The notes beneath the pieces were generated by a model that was given only the letters and a program-made list of their open reading frames with translations, was not told where the DNA came from and made no database searches. The position numbers and the translations under genes are program-made. 64,000 bases of DNA from Chitinophaga varians (GTDB taxonomy: Bacteria > Bacteroidota > Bacteroidia > Chitinophagales > Chitinophagaceae). Below, piece after piece: positions 1 through 9,003 of this stretch. Each line of letters starts with the position of its first letter. Position 1 is the first letter of the stretch. Location of the stretch: the NCBI RefSeq assembly GCF_014529945.1, contig NZ_JACVFB010000001.1, positions 1,116,001-1,180,000 of the forward strand, in the 5' to 3' direction.

Positions 1-513
1 GGTGCCCGCTACGGCTGCTACGGCAAAGCGATAGGCCACCAGGGCGGAAGCATCGTTCACCAGACTTTCTCCTTCCAGAATGGTCACGGTATTGTGCGGC
101 AACCCCAGTCCCTTGGTAATGCCGATGGCGGCCACAGCGTCTGTGGCCGAGAGAATGGCGCCCAGCACAAATGCCAGCTGCCACGTCATGCCCGGTATCA
201 GGTAATGCGCCACCACGGCAATGCCGCCGGTGGTGATAAAAACCAGCCCGATGGCCAGGGTACCGATGGTATTGATATTGATCCGGAATTCACGGAAGGA
301 AATATTAAAGGCTGCGTCGTATAACAACGGTGGCAAAAACAGCAGCATCACGATCTCCGGATTCAGCTCGATGCCCGGCATACTGGGTAAAAAACCAATG
401 GCGATGCCTACGGCCAATAGCAACACCGGTACGGGCAACTTTATCTTCTCTGCAATACCGGATACGCCGATCATAATGGCCATGATCACTAATATGATGC
501 TGTAGTTTTCCAT
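1..513 (-). CDS. Na+/H+ antiporter, CPA1/NhaP type (N-terminal part)
   Basis: This is the first 171 codons of a cation:proton antiporter; the rest lies beyond the left window edge. Reading the minus strand from the ATG at 513 gives MENYSIILVIMAIMIGVSGI and then several hydrophobic helices. It contains the family's SATDAVAA segment (about residues 124-131) followed by LEGESLVNDASALV, the conserved region of CPA1 exchangers that holds the ion-binding acidic residues of helices 4-5. Such proteins sit in the inner membrane and exchange Na+ or K+ for H+. Only shadow reading frames appear on the other strand. The gene starts about 320 bp from the divergent response regulator. The exact cation cannot be judged from this part. 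Confidence 0.85.
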   Translation of the reverse strand, partial: MENYSIILVIMAIMIGVSGIAEKIKLPVPVLLLAVGIAIGFLPSMPGIELNPEIVMLLFLPPLLYDAAFNISFREFRININTIGTLAIGLVFITTGGIAVVAHYLIPGMTWQLAFVLGAILSATDAVAAIGITKGLGLPHNTVTILEGESLVNDASALVAYRFAVAAVAGT

Positions 514-834
514 CAGGAGACGATTGAATAAAACAATAAGTATACTGAAATCTGCTCAACTTCCGCCCCCACGTCCATGCCCACCTACAAATTTTGCGTT
601 AATTTTGCAGGTCTGTTTCACCGGACAATCGTGTGGAAGTCTATATAAAATATTATCAAATTAAAATAAATAATCTTTATTTAGAAATTGATTATCAATT
701 TGTAATAATATAAGATCACCATCCTTGCTGCACGTTTTCTCCAGGGAGGGCTATGGGTGGGCTCCCCGCCATCCGGTGGAACCGGGGCAAATTTTCAAAT
801 TTGCTTCAAAATCTCCATATACATTAGCTTTTAT
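514..834. other. divergent intergenic region, AT-rich
   Basis: This 321-bp gap separates the antiporter from the two-component system. No convincing reading frame is seen. The middle (about 640-715) is very AT-rich. The right end holds the palindrome GCAAATTT-TC-AAATTTGC (787-804), which overlaps the phased repeat described separately. Confidence 0.6.
794..812 (+). promoter_or_regulatory. phased direct repeat, likely OmpR-type regulator site (autoregulation)
   Basis: Two TTCAAA hexamers start at 794 and 805, 11 bp apart, in TTCAAATTTGCTTCAAAAT. One-turn spacing of direct repeats is the usual binding pattern for OmpR/PhoB-family dimers. Nearly the same sequence lies upstream of the efflux operon at 2921-2939. 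The site ends 22 bp before the response-regulator ATG. Binding is inferred. Confidence 0.55.
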
Positions 835-1518
835 ATGAAAGTGTTAGTAGTAGAAGATAGTAAAGAAATCGCCAGCAGTATTCATGATTTTCTCGTGAGG
901 GAAGGGTATATCTGTGAGCTGGCTTATAGTTTTGATGAAGCGCAGGAGAAGTTGTTGCTGTACTCATATGACTGTGTGTTGCTCGATATCATGTTGCCGG
1001 ATGGCAACGGGCTGGAGCTGTTGAAATTTATGAAGGAGCAGGGCATCCAGAGCGGGGTACTGATTATTTCCGCTAAAGACGCCATGGACGATAAAATCAG
1101 AGGCCTGGAAGGTGGGGGAGATGACTACATCACCAAACCATTCCACCTGCCGGAACTGCATGCCCGCCTCAGGGCCATCTACCGGCGCAAAAAACTGTCT
1201 GGCAGCAATATCATCACCTTTAATGAGATCACGCTCAATACAGACACGCTGGAAGCCACTATCAACGATATGCTGCTGGATATCACCCGCAAGGAGTTTG
1301 ATCTGTTGCTGTATCTGGTGGTCAACAAAAACAGGGTGCTCTCCCGGCAGTCGATAGCCACCCACCTGTGGGGCGACTATACAGATAATTTAGCTAATTT
1401 TGATTTTGTATATCAGCATATCAAAAACCTTCGTAAGAAAATCAGCGCGGCAAACGGGGCGGATTATATTGATACGGTGTATGGCCTGGGTTATAAATTT
1501 AATGCTTCCAAAGTATGA
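835..1518 (+). CDS. two-component response regulator, OmpR/PhoB family
   Basis: A 227-residue cytoplasmic regulator. The receiver domain starts with MKVLVVEDS (acidic pocket E7/D8), has the phosphoacceptor Asp51 in LLDIMLPDGNG, and the conserved Lys in YITKPF. The C-terminal half is a winged-helix DNA-binding domain, ending in IDTVYGLGYKF, which is typical of OmpR/PhoB regulators. I start at the ATG at 835 because the receiver begins there; the reading frame is open further upstream without homology. Its stop overlaps the start of the next gene by 4 bp (ATGA), so it is translationally coupled to its histidine kinase. Location next to an RND efflux operon, and a shared upstream repeat, suggest it controls that operon and itself. 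Confidence 0.93.
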   Translation: MKVLVVEDSKEIASSIHDFLVREGYICELAYSFDEAQEKLLLYSYDCVLLDIMLPDGNGLELLKFMKEQGIQSGVLIISAKDAMDDKIRGLEGGGDDYITKPFHLPELHARLRAIYRRKKLSGSNIITFNEITLNTDTLEATINDMLLDITRKEFDLLLYLVVNKNRVLSRQSIATHLWGDYTDNLANFDFVYQHIKNLRKKISAANGADYIDTVYGLGYKFNASKV

Positions 1519-2825
1519 AACTGGTTGATAAATTTACATTGTGGTTTCTTGGCGTGATTGTGATCACCACACCGATCACTTCTTATATCTGTCTTAATAA
1601 TATAGAGAGAAAGATTGATGATGTGGAGATTGCCCGCCTGAAAATAGTAAATACGAAAGCAGCGGCCCGTATGGCCGATGGCACAACGGTCAACATCCCG
1701 CGGGATGCTTCTTTCACGACCTTTACACTGTTACCGGCTTTGCCGGCAGATAGTGTCCGCATCAGAAAAGATCCGGACCCTGATGGCAACCACAAAAGCA
1801 TGGAAAGCCGCCTCACGGTGAGTTCCTTCATGACCATCAACGGCAAACCTTACGAGGTAACCACTTCCAGTTATATCCCGGCTTCCCGCCAGATACTCAA
1901 CGCCATCATGGATACCGTAGCGTGGAAACTGCTGCTCATCATCCTCTGTGTGGCTGTATCAGCGCGCTTCCTGTCGCAACGCATCCTGTATACGCTGCGG
2001 CTTACCATGAAAAAAATTCACAACTTCGACCTGAAGAAAAAGATCACTTTCCCGCAGACCAATACAGAGGAATTCAAAGAGCTGAATACCTTCCTGAAGA
2101 AAATGACAGATCGGGCCGTAGAAGAATATACCGCCGTAAAACAGTTCAGTGAAAACGCGTCACACGAGCTGCAAACACCGCTGGCCGTGATTCGCGGCAA
2201 ACTGGAGCTGCTCAGCGAAACCAATATCGATGAAGATCAGGCCACGCTGTTGGCCGATATGCATCATGCCATCGAGAAATTGTCGAAGATCAACCGCTCC
2301 CTCATTTTGCTCTCCAAAATGGAAAACAACGAATTTGCGGTAACGGAACATATTAAATTCTGTCGTGTAGCCAAAGACGTGCTGGCAGCGTATGAAGACC
2401 GCCTGGAGATGAAAAACATAGCGGTGAAAAGAGAACTGGATAAAAATATCCAGCTCAGAATACATCCGGTATTGGCAGACATGCTGATGAACAATTTGCT
2501 GGGCAATGCCATCCGTCACAATGTGCAGGACGGCACCATTCACGTTATCCTGAAGCAGGAAAAACTGGTCATCAAAAATACGGGCCTCCCTCCGGAAACC
2601 CCGACGGAAGAGCTGTTTGAACGGTTCCGCAAGAGCAACCAATGCAGCGAGAGCGTTGGGCTGGGGCTGGCCATCGTGAAACAGATCTGCGAAGTGTGTG
2701 ACTTTAAAGTATCCTATAAATACAAAGCGCCGCTGCATATTTTACAGGTCGACTTTTGTCCGGGAAGTGTCATTAACGAAGAGGAACAAGATAAATTTGA
2801 AACAGCTGCGGTGGTGACTGCATGA
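1515..2825 (+). CDS. sensor histidine kinase, membrane-bound (HisKA-HATPase)
   Basis: A 436-residue inner-membrane kinase paired with the preceding regulator (ATGA overlap). Residues about 8-28 form the first membrane helix, followed by a short periplasmic domain of about 100 residues and a second helix near 137-152. The H-box is SENASHELQTPLAVI with His217. The N box (NNLLGNAIRHN) and G box (GLGLAIVKQI) of the ATPase domain follow. There is little room for a separate HAMP domain, though residues 155-205 are helical and could serve as a linker. It phosphorylates Asp51 of its partner by inference. The signal sensed is unknown; the neighbouring efflux operon suggests a toxic compound or envelope stress. 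Confidence 0.92.
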   Translation: MKLVDKFTLWFLGVIVITTPITSYICLNNIERKIDDVEIARLKIVNTKAAARMADGTTVNIPRDASFTTFTLLPALPADSVRIRKDPDPDGNHKSMESRLTVSSFMTINGKPYEVTTSSYIPASRQILNAIMDTVAWKLLLIILCVAVSARFLSQRILYTLRLTMKKIHNFDLKKKITFPQTNTEEFKELNTFLKKMTDRAVEEYTAVKQFSENASHELQTPLAVIRGKLELLSETNIDEDQATLLADMHHAIEKLSKINRSLILLSKMENNEFAVTEHIKFCRVAKDVLAAYEDRLEMKNIAVKRELDKNIQLRIHPVLADMLMNNLLGNAIRHNVQDGTIHVILKQEKLVIKNTGLPPETPTEELFERFRKSNQCSESVGLGLAIVKQICEVCDFKVSYKYKAPLHILQVDFCPGSVINEEEQDKFETAAVVTA

Positions 2826-2857
2826 TAAAATAATTCGTCGGATTCGTTAGAATCATT

Positions 2858-2893
2858 AATGGGCAAGGCTTTTAGTCTTGCCCATTTTTATTT
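2858..2893 (+). terminator. rho-independent terminator after the two-component operon
   Basis: AATGGGCAAG (2858-2867) pairs perfectly with CTTGCCCATT (2877-2886) around a 9-nt loop, followed by TTTATTT. It lies 33 bp after the kinase stop and separates it from the efflux operon. Confidence 0.85.
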
Positions 2894-2920
2894 CCCTTCG
2901 GGAGAAGAAAAAATGAATAC

Positions 2921-2939
2921 TTCAAAATTGCTTCAAAAT
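2921..2939 (+). promoter_or_regulatory. phased direct repeat upstream of the efflux operon
   Basis: TTCAAAATTGCTTCAAAAT has TTCAAA at 2921 and 2932, 11 bp apart. It matches the copy before the response regulator (794-812) in 18 of 19 positions. It lies just upstream of a likely promoter (TTTTTG near 2950, then AACAACTTTAG near 2970), the position expected for an activator. Confidence 0.55.
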
Positions 2940-2983
2940 GATGGAGTCTTTTTGTATCCGGATTAACAACTTTAGTTCATACC

Positions 2984-4399
2984 ATGCTGCAAAATTCTCC
3001 CTACATGATTGGAAATAAATACTGGCTGATCCTTCTTTTTCTGATTGGTGTTCATTCAACTTCTGTGAAAGCCCAGCAGGTACTTACATTGAAAGATGCT
3101 ATACAAACGGCGATTAATAATTACGGTACCATCAAGGCTAAATCCAACTATGCTGCTGCTTCTAAAACCAGCATAGATCAGGCAAAGAGAGACTATCTGC
3201 CTAATCTCAACGTATCAGTACAACAGGACTACGGAACCATCAACGGTCAGAACGGCCCTCTGTACGGCTTCGGCGGCCTTGCCGCTGCTTCTTCCGGCGC
3301 TCCGCTGTCGGAACAGAACTGGAACGCCGCTTTCGGTGGGCTGTATCTGACTAATATTAACTGGGATTTCTTCGCTTTTGGCCGCGCCAAAGAAAAAATA
3401 AAAACAGCGCAAGCAGTTGCTGCCAGAGATAATAAAGACTGGCAACAAGAGATTTTTCAGCACGAAGTAAAGGTGGCAGCTGCTTATTTAAACCTCGTGG
3501 CCGCGCAGAAACTGACGCTGTCCTATCAGAAAAATCTGAGCAGGGCGGATACTTTCCGGCAGGTGGTGGTGACCCGCGTTAAAAATGGCCTGAGCGCCGG
3601 CGTGGATTCCTCACAAGCCAATGCCGAAGTGTCCAGCGCCAGGATAGCGCTCACCCGGTCCATCGATTTTGAACAAACGCAGGCCAACCAGCTGGCGCAA
3701 CTGATGGGCGTGCCTCCCGGCCGATTCGCGCTCGACACCTTCTTCGTGTCACGCGTGCCGGCCCTGCTGAACGATACGGCCGCTATGGAAAGTCACCCGC
3801 TGCTCCAATGGTACAAGAGCCGCATCGCCCTGAGCGACGAACAGTCCAAATACTACCGTACGCTGATGTACCCCGCGTTTTCACTGGTAGGCGTGCTGCA
3901 GACCAGAGGCTCCGGTTTTGATGCTACCTACGGCGCACAAAACCTCAACGCCTATACGCACGGTTACTGGGACGGTGTAAAACCTACCCGTACCAACTAC
4001 CTGATCGGTGTGGGCGTTACCTGGAACCTCACCCAGCCACTGCGCATCTCCCGGCAGGTGAAAGCGCAAAAGCAGATCAGCACCGGCTTACAGGCGGAAT
4101 ATGATCTGGCAGACCAACAGCTGCGTGCACAGCTGCAACTGTCGGACACCAAGATCACCAACGCGCTCGACAACTACCGTGAAGTGCCGTCACAGGTGAA
4201 AGCCGCTTCCGACGCTTATTTGCAGAAGTCGGTCCTGTACCGCAACGGTCTCACCAACCTGGTAGACGTGACCCAGGCACTGTATGCACTGATACGGGCG
4301 GAAACAGACCGCGACATCGCCTACAGCAACGTTTGGCAGGCACTGTTGCTCAAAGCCTCTGCCTCCGGTGATTTTAACATGTTTGCAAAAGAACTCTAA
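2984..4399 (+). CDS. TolC-family outer-membrane efflux channel
   Basis: A 471-residue outer-membrane protein, the usual length for TolC-type channels. After a signal peptide that ends near VKAQQ comes VLTLKDAIQTAINNYGTIK, the typical first helix of the outer_membrane_efflux repeat. Long amphipathic helices rich in Ala, Gln and Asn follow, and the second repeat contains LRAQLQLSDTKITNALDNY and YRNGLTNLVDVTQALYALI. It should form the outer-membrane duct for the RND pump and adaptor encoded just downstream (66-bp gap). A second in-frame ATG at 3005 (MIGNKYWL) would also leave a full signal peptide, so the exact start is open. Confidence 0.92.
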   Translation: MLQNSPYMIGNKYWLILLFLIGVHSTSVKAQQVLTLKDAIQTAINNYGTIKAKSNYAAASKTSIDQAKRDYLPNLNVSVQQDYGTINGQNGPLYGFGGLAAASSGAPLSEQNWNAAFGGLYLTNINWDFFAFGRAKEKIKTAQAVAARDNKDWQQEIFQHEVKVAAAYLNLVAAQKLTLSYQKNLSRADTFRQVVVTRVKNGLSAGVDSSQANAEVSSARIALTRSIDFEQTQANQLAQLMGVPPGRFALDTFFVSRVPALLNDTAAMESHPLLQWYKSRIALSDEQSKYYRTLMYPAFSLVGVLQTRGSGFDATYGAQNLNAYTHGYWDGVKPTRTNYLIGVGVTWNLTQPLRISRQVKAQKQISTGLQAEYDLADQQLRAQLQLSDTKITNALDNYREVPSQVKAASDAYLQKSVLYRNGLTNLVDVTQALYALIRAETDRDIAYSNVWQALLLKASASGDFNMFAKEL

Positions 4400-4465
4400 C
4401 GAATGGATATAGGTGGCGAACCGCCAACGGCAAGCCACTCAGGCCAATGACATTAAACAGATAGT

Positions 4466-7400
4466 ATGAACCTTATTCGTTTCGCACTTCGTAAACCTAT
4501 CACCATCATGGTGTTAGTGGCCGGATTGTTCTTCTTCGGTATCAAAGCGGTCACCACGATCAAAATTGATATCTTCCCGAAGCTGGATATGCCGGTGATC
4601 TATCTTTCCCACCCATTTGGCGGATATACCTCCACCCAGATGGAATCCTTCTTCGGTAAACAATACATTAATATCCTCCTGTTCGTGAACGGGGTGAAAA
4701 GTGTGGAAACAAAGAATATTCAGGGGCTCACACTGATCAAAATCAATTTCTATCCCGGTACTAACATGGCGCAGGCGGCCGCGGAAGTGAGCGCCTTCTC
4801 CAATCGTATCCAGGCCATCTTTCCGCCTGGGTCCAACCCGCCTTTCATCATCCGTTTCGACGCCTCCACCTTGCCGGTAGGGCAGCTTGTGCTCAGCAGC
4901 GATAAACGCAGCAACAACGAACTGCTCGACCTGGCCAACGTATACGTGCGCTCTTCTTTTACCTCCATCCCCGGGCTGGTAGGTTCCACCCCGTTCGGTG
5001 GTAACATGCGTACTGTCGTGATCAAAGCCGATCCTGAGCTGCTGCGTTCTCACAACATGACGCCCGATCAGCTGGTAGAGGCCCTGCGGCTCAACAACCA
5101 GACGGCTCCTTCCGGTAACGTGCGTATCGGTGATAAAAACTACCTCACGCCGGCCAATACCACCCTCAAAGCCATCAAAGATTTTGAAGATATTCCCCTC
5201 TTTAAAAGCGGTGTGCAGAACCTCTACCTCCGTGATGTGGCCACCGTGGAAGACGGTGCGGACGTGAGCACCAGCTATGCACTGATCAACGGCAAACGCT
5301 CCGTATATGTGAGCATCGCCAAAGCTGCCGACGCTTCCACCTGGGAAGTAGTGCAGAACCTGAAAAAAGCAATGCCCAAAATACAGGCACAGCTGCCGGA
5401 AGACGTAAAACTGAGCTACGAATTTGACCAGTCCACCTATGTGATCAACTCCGTTAAAAGCCTGTTGTCTGAAGGAGCGATCGGCGCTATCCTTACCGGT
5501 CTGATGGTATTGCTGTTCCTCGGCGATGCCCGCGGGGCGCTGATCGTGATCCTTACCATCCCGACCTCCATCATCTCCGGTATCCTGTTCCTGAGCCTGT
5601 TCGGACAGACCATCAACATTATGACGCTGAGTGGTCTGGCACTGGCGATTGGTATCCTGGTGGATGAAAGTACGGTGACCATCGAGAATATCCACCAGCA
5701 CTTCGATCTGGGCAAACCCAAGGCACTGGCCATCTGGGACGCCTGTAAGGAGATCGCTTTCCCGAAACTGCTCATCCTGTTTTGTATCCTCGCGGTGTTT
5801 GCGCCTGCATTTACCATGGGCGGCATCCCGGGCTCCCTGTTCCTGCCGCTGGCACTGGCGATCGGTTTCAGCATGATCGTATCCTACTTCCTCGCCCAGA
5901 CTTTTGTGCCGGTGATGGCCAACTGGATCATGAAATCCAAACATCACCATAAGAAAGACGGCAGCGTAATGTCAGACGCCGAGGAATTTGAAGCGGCCGG
6001 TCTCGCTGCCGGTGAGGAAGGCAACACCTGGAGCCAGAAGAAAGCGCTCGTGGAAAGGGAAGACAGCAACCGTGACGGTAAAATCAGCCGTTTCGAGAAA
6101 ATACGCGCCCGCTATCTGCGCTTCATCGACCGCATGATGCCTTATCGCAAAGTGATCGTAGGGGCTTACCTGCTGATCAGCTTGCTCCTGGTGGCGCTGC
6201 AGATGGGCACCATCGGCCGCGACGTACTACCGAAAGTAAACAGTGGCCAGTTCCAGGTAAGGCTCCGTCAACCGGATGGTACCCGTATCGAACAAACGGA
6301 AAAGAAAACCATTGAGGTGATCAATGCGGTGAATGATATCGTTGGAAAAGAAAATGTGTCTATCACCTCCGCTTTCGTAGGTACGCACCCGCAATTGTTC
6401 TCTACCGCGCCCATCTTCCTCTGGATGGCCGGCCCGCAGGAGTCCGTATTGCAGGTGGCACTGAAGGAAGATTATCATGTCAACCTCGATCAGCTGAAAG
6501 ATAAAATCCGTGAGCGGGTAAACAAGATCGATCCGGTGATGAAATTATCTTTCGAACCTATTGAGCTCACCGATAAGATCCTCAGTCAGGGCTCACCTAC
6601 GCCAATCGAAGTACGTTTCTCCGGCAGAAATAAAAAGCTGAACCTGGAGTATGCCATGAAGATGGTAGACAAACTCAAACAAATTCCTTATCTGCGCGAC
6701 GTGCAGTTGGGCCAGGCGGTGAACTACCCGGCGTTGAACATCAATATAGACAGAACGAGGGCCGCTCAGCTGGGCGTGGACGTAGGAGATATCTCCCGTT
6801 CCCTGATCGCCAGCACTTCTTCTTCCCGTCTGACGGAAAAAAATATCTGGGTGGATGAAAAAGCCGGTCTCAGCTACAACGTACAGGTACAGGTACCGGA
6901 AAGTAAACTTTCTTCCCAAAATGACATCGGTGAAATACCTTTGCTGAAGAATTCATCCAGGCCTATCCTGAGTGATGTGGCCACTATTACCCCCGAAACC
7001 ATCTATGGAGAGAATGACAACCTGGGTGCGATGCCAATGCTAACGGTAACGGCTAACCTGAATAATAAAGACCTGGGCAGCGCCTCCACGGAAGTACAGA
7101 AAGCCATTCACTCCCTCGGTGAGCTGCCTCGCGGCCTGAACGTAGACCTGATTGGTCTCAGCAGCACGCTCATCGATACCCTGGGCAGCCTGCAAAGCGG
7201 TCTGCTCGTGGCGGTAGTCGTGATCTTCCTGATGTTGGCGGCCAACTTCCAGTCGTTTAAAGTATCTGCGATTGTATTGGCCACCGTACCGGCGGTATTG
7301 CTCGGCTCCCTGTCCCTGCTGATGATGACCGGTTCTACCTTGAACCTGCAATCTTACATGGGGATGATCATGTCTGTAGGCGTGTCTATCTCGAACGCGG

Positions 7401-7738
7401 TGTTATTGATCACCAATGCGGAACAGATCAGGAAAACCAACGGCAACGCCCTGGTATCTGCGAAAGAAGCCGCCGCGCTGCGTATGCGCCCCATTGCCAT
7501 GACCGCCCTCGCGATGGTGGTAGGCATGATACCGATGGCCAGCGGATTGGGTGAAGCCGGTGACCAGTCGGCACCACTGGGCCGCGCCGTTATCGGAGGA
7601 CTGGTCGCCTCTACCTTTGCCGCCCTGTTCATATTACCGCTGGTATTTGCATGGGGACAAGGAAAAGCAACAACAACAAGTGTTTCGCTCGATCCGGAAG
7701 ATGAAGAAAGTACACATTATATTCCCCTGAAAGGATAA
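4466..7738 (+). CDS. RND efflux transporter (HAE1/AcrB-like) with an EF-hand-like loop
   Basis: A 1090-residue inner-membrane proton-driven pump, slightly longer than the usual 1030-1050. It has the two-fold RND layout: helix 1 at IMVLVAGLFFFGI, large periplasmic loops, and helix 4 with LAIGILVDESTVTIENI, where AcrB-type pumps have VDD; the second acid is Glu here. The second half repeats the pattern (GMIMSVGVSISNAVLLITNA, then RMRPIAMTALAMVVGMIPMA). Between the two halves, residues 533-544 read DSNRDGKISRFE, an exact fit to the calcium EF-hand loop pattern DxNxDGxIxxxE, in a cytoplasmic linker of about 60 residues that explains the extra length. It lies between its TolC channel and adaptor genes. 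Substrates are unknown. Confidence 0.93.
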   Translation: MNLIRFALRKPITIMVLVAGLFFFGIKAVTTIKIDIFPKLDMPVIYLSHPFGGYTSTQMESFFGKQYINILLFVNGVKSVETKNIQGLTLIKINFYPGTNMAQAAAEVSAFSNRIQAIFPPGSNPPFIIRFDASTLPVGQLVLSSDKRSNNELLDLANVYVRSSFTSIPGLVGSTPFGGNMRTVVIKADPELLRSHNMTPDQLVEALRLNNQTAPSGNVRIGDKNYLTPANTTLKAIKDFEDIPLFKSGVQNLYLRDVATVEDGADVSTSYALINGKRSVYVSIAKAADASTWEVVQNLKKAMPKIQAQLPEDVKLSYEFDQSTYVINSVKSLLSEGAIGAILTGLMVLLFLGDARGALIVILTIPTSIISGILFLSLFGQTINIMTLSGLALAIGILVDESTVTIENIHQHFDLGKPKALAIWDACKEIAFPKLLILFCILAVFAPAFTMGGIPGSLFLPLALAIGFSMIVSYFLAQTFVPVMANWIMKSKHHHKKDGSVMSDAEEFEAAGLAAGEEGNTWSQKKALVEREDSNRDGKISRFEKIRARYLRFIDRMMPYRKVIVGAYLLISLLLVALQMGTIGRDVLPKVNSGQFQVRLRQPDGTRIEQTEKKTIEVINAVNDIVGKENVSITSAFVGTHPQLFSTAPIFLWMAGPQESVLQVALKEDYHVNLDQLKDKIRERVNKIDPVMKLSFEPIELTDKILSQGSPTPIEVRFSGRNKKLNLEYAMKMVDKLKQIPYLRDVQLGQAVNYPALNINIDRTRAAQLGVDVGDISRSLIASTSSSRLTEKNIWVDEKAGLSYNVQVQVPESKLSSQNDIGEIPLLKNSSRPILSDVATITPETIYGENDNLGAMPMLTVTANLNNKDLGSASTEVQKAIHSLGELPRGLNVDLIGLSSTLIDTLGSLQSGLLVAVVVIFLMLAANFQSFKVSAIVLATVPAVLLGSLSLLMMTGSTLNLQSYMGMIMSVGVSISNAVLLITNAEQIRKTNGNALVSAKEAAALRMRPIAMTALAMVVGMIPMASGLGEAGDQSAPLGRAVIGGLVASTFAALFILPLVFAWGQGKATTTSVSLDPEDEESTHYIPLKG

Positions 7739-7768
7739 ACCGGAAAAAGCATCAGCATACATATTACC

Positions 7769-8938
7769 ATGAGAATTACAGGAAATAAATATCATTTTAT
7801 GAAACCAGCATCAAAACTTGCCCTCATATTTTTATCAGTTGGTGTGTCTGCCATGGCCCTGCAGAGCTGTGGCTCCACAGAAGCAAAGGACGACAAGGAG
7901 CATAAGGAAGGTGCGGCCGCTGCTGCACCGGCTCTGGAAGCTTTTACCCTTCAACAGGGACAACTGTCTACCTCTATAAAAATTCCCGGTGAATTGGTGG
8001 CTTTTCAACGGGTAGACCTCTACGCTAAAGTGAGCAGCTTTGTGAAAAAGCTGTATGTGGACGTGGGTAGCGAAGTGAAAGCAGGCCAGCTGTTGGTGAC
8101 CATGGAAGCGCCGGAACTGAACTCCCAGCTGTCCGGCGCAGAGTCCCGCCTCAAATCACAGGAAGCAATTTATCTCTCCAGTAAAGCTACCTATGACCGC
8201 CTGCTGGAAACCAGCAAAACACCAGGTACCGTATCCCAGAACGATCTGGACATCGCCTACGCCAAACAGAAATCGGACCTCGCCCAGCTGGATGCGGCCA
8301 AAGCTTCTTACCGCGAAGTGGGAGATACCCGCAACTACCTCGAAATACGGGCGCCTTTCAGTGGGGTGATCAGCCGCAGGAACGTTAGCGCCGGCGCCTA
8401 TGTTGGTCCGGCCGGTAAAGGCTCCGATCTGCCTATCTTCACCCTGCAGGAGCAGAAAAAACTGCGTCTGGTGGTAAGCATTCCCGAAGCCTATAACAGC
8501 TACCTGAATGATAACAGCGAAGTGAAATTCACCACCAAATCCATGCTCAACCAAACGTTTACGGCTAAAGTAAGCAGGTTGTCCGGCGCACTCGATGAAC
8601 GACTGCGTTCCCAGAGCATTGAAATGGATGTGATCAATGACAATAAACAGCTGTTGCCCGGCATGGTGGCAGAAGTGGCCATTCCGCTCAACGGCAACCA
8701 TGCAGGCGCTTTTGTGGTGCCGTCCAAAGCGGTGCTCAATTCCACACAGGGCGTGTATGTGATTAAAGTGATAGACGGTAAAGCCCATTGGGTACCGGTA
8801 AAAACCGGCCGCAAAACAGAAGACCAGACAGAAGTATTCGGTGATCTCGCACTGAACGATACCCTTATCAAAGTAGCCAGTGAGGAAATAAGAGACAGCT
8901 CGGCGATCAAACACGTTAACGTGGCAGGCGCTAAGTAA
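7769..8938 (+). CDS. RND efflux membrane-fusion (adaptor) lipoprotein
   Basis: A 389-residue periplasmic adaptor (HlyD/AcrA type). The N-terminus carries a lipoprotein signal with the lipobox ALQSCGS, so it should be lipid-anchored. The biotinyl/lipoyl-like half-motifs are at DVGSEVKAGQLLVTMEAPEL and EIRAPFSGVISRRNVSAGAYV, separated by an alpha-hairpin. The beta-barrel and membrane-proximal domains follow (VVPSKAVLN...GVYVIKV). It is last in the TolC-RND-adaptor operon, a common order in Bacteroidota. ATG codons at 7769 and 7799 are both possible; the second gives a shorter, more usual signal (Cys at residue 24), so 7799 may be the true start. Confidence 0.92.
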   Translation: MRITGNKYHFMKPASKLALIFLSVGVSAMALQSCGSTEAKDDKEHKEGAAAAAPALEAFTLQQGQLSTSIKIPGELVAFQRVDLYAKVSSFVKKLYVDVGSEVKAGQLLVTMEAPELNSQLSGAESRLKSQEAIYLSSKATYDRLLETSKTPGTVSQNDLDIAYAKQKSDLAQLDAAKASYREVGDTRNYLEIRAPFSGVISRRNVSAGAYVGPAGKGSDLPIFTLQEQKKLRLVVSIPEAYNSYLNDNSEVKFTTKSMLNQTFTAKVSRLSGALDERLRSQSIEMDVINDNKQLLPGMVAEVAIPLNGNHAGAFVVPSKAVLNSTQGVYVIKVIDGKAHWVPVKTGRKTEDQTEVFGDLALNDTLIKVASEEIRDSSAIKHVNVAGAK

Positions 8939-8966
8939 CAGCACGGCATTTCACTGGAACATTGTG

Positions 8967-8997
8967 GCCCTCATGCGATGCATGGGGGCTTTTTTAT
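8967..8997 (+). terminator. rho-independent terminator of the efflux operon
   Basis: GCCCTCATGC (8967-8976) pairs with GCATGGGGGC (8980-8989) with one mismatch and a 3-nt loop, followed by six T. Confidence 0.85.
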
Positions 8998-9003
8998 GGC
9001 CTT

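Noticed and set aside
305..559. 84-codon minus-strand frame near the antiporter
   Set aside because: It is in another frame of the real antiporter gene, which starts at 513 and shows conserved motifs.
4514..5950. 478-codon open frame opposite the RND gene
   Set aside because: It is antisense to a clear RND transporter, rich in His, Gln and Arg as expected for a complement frame, and has no domain.
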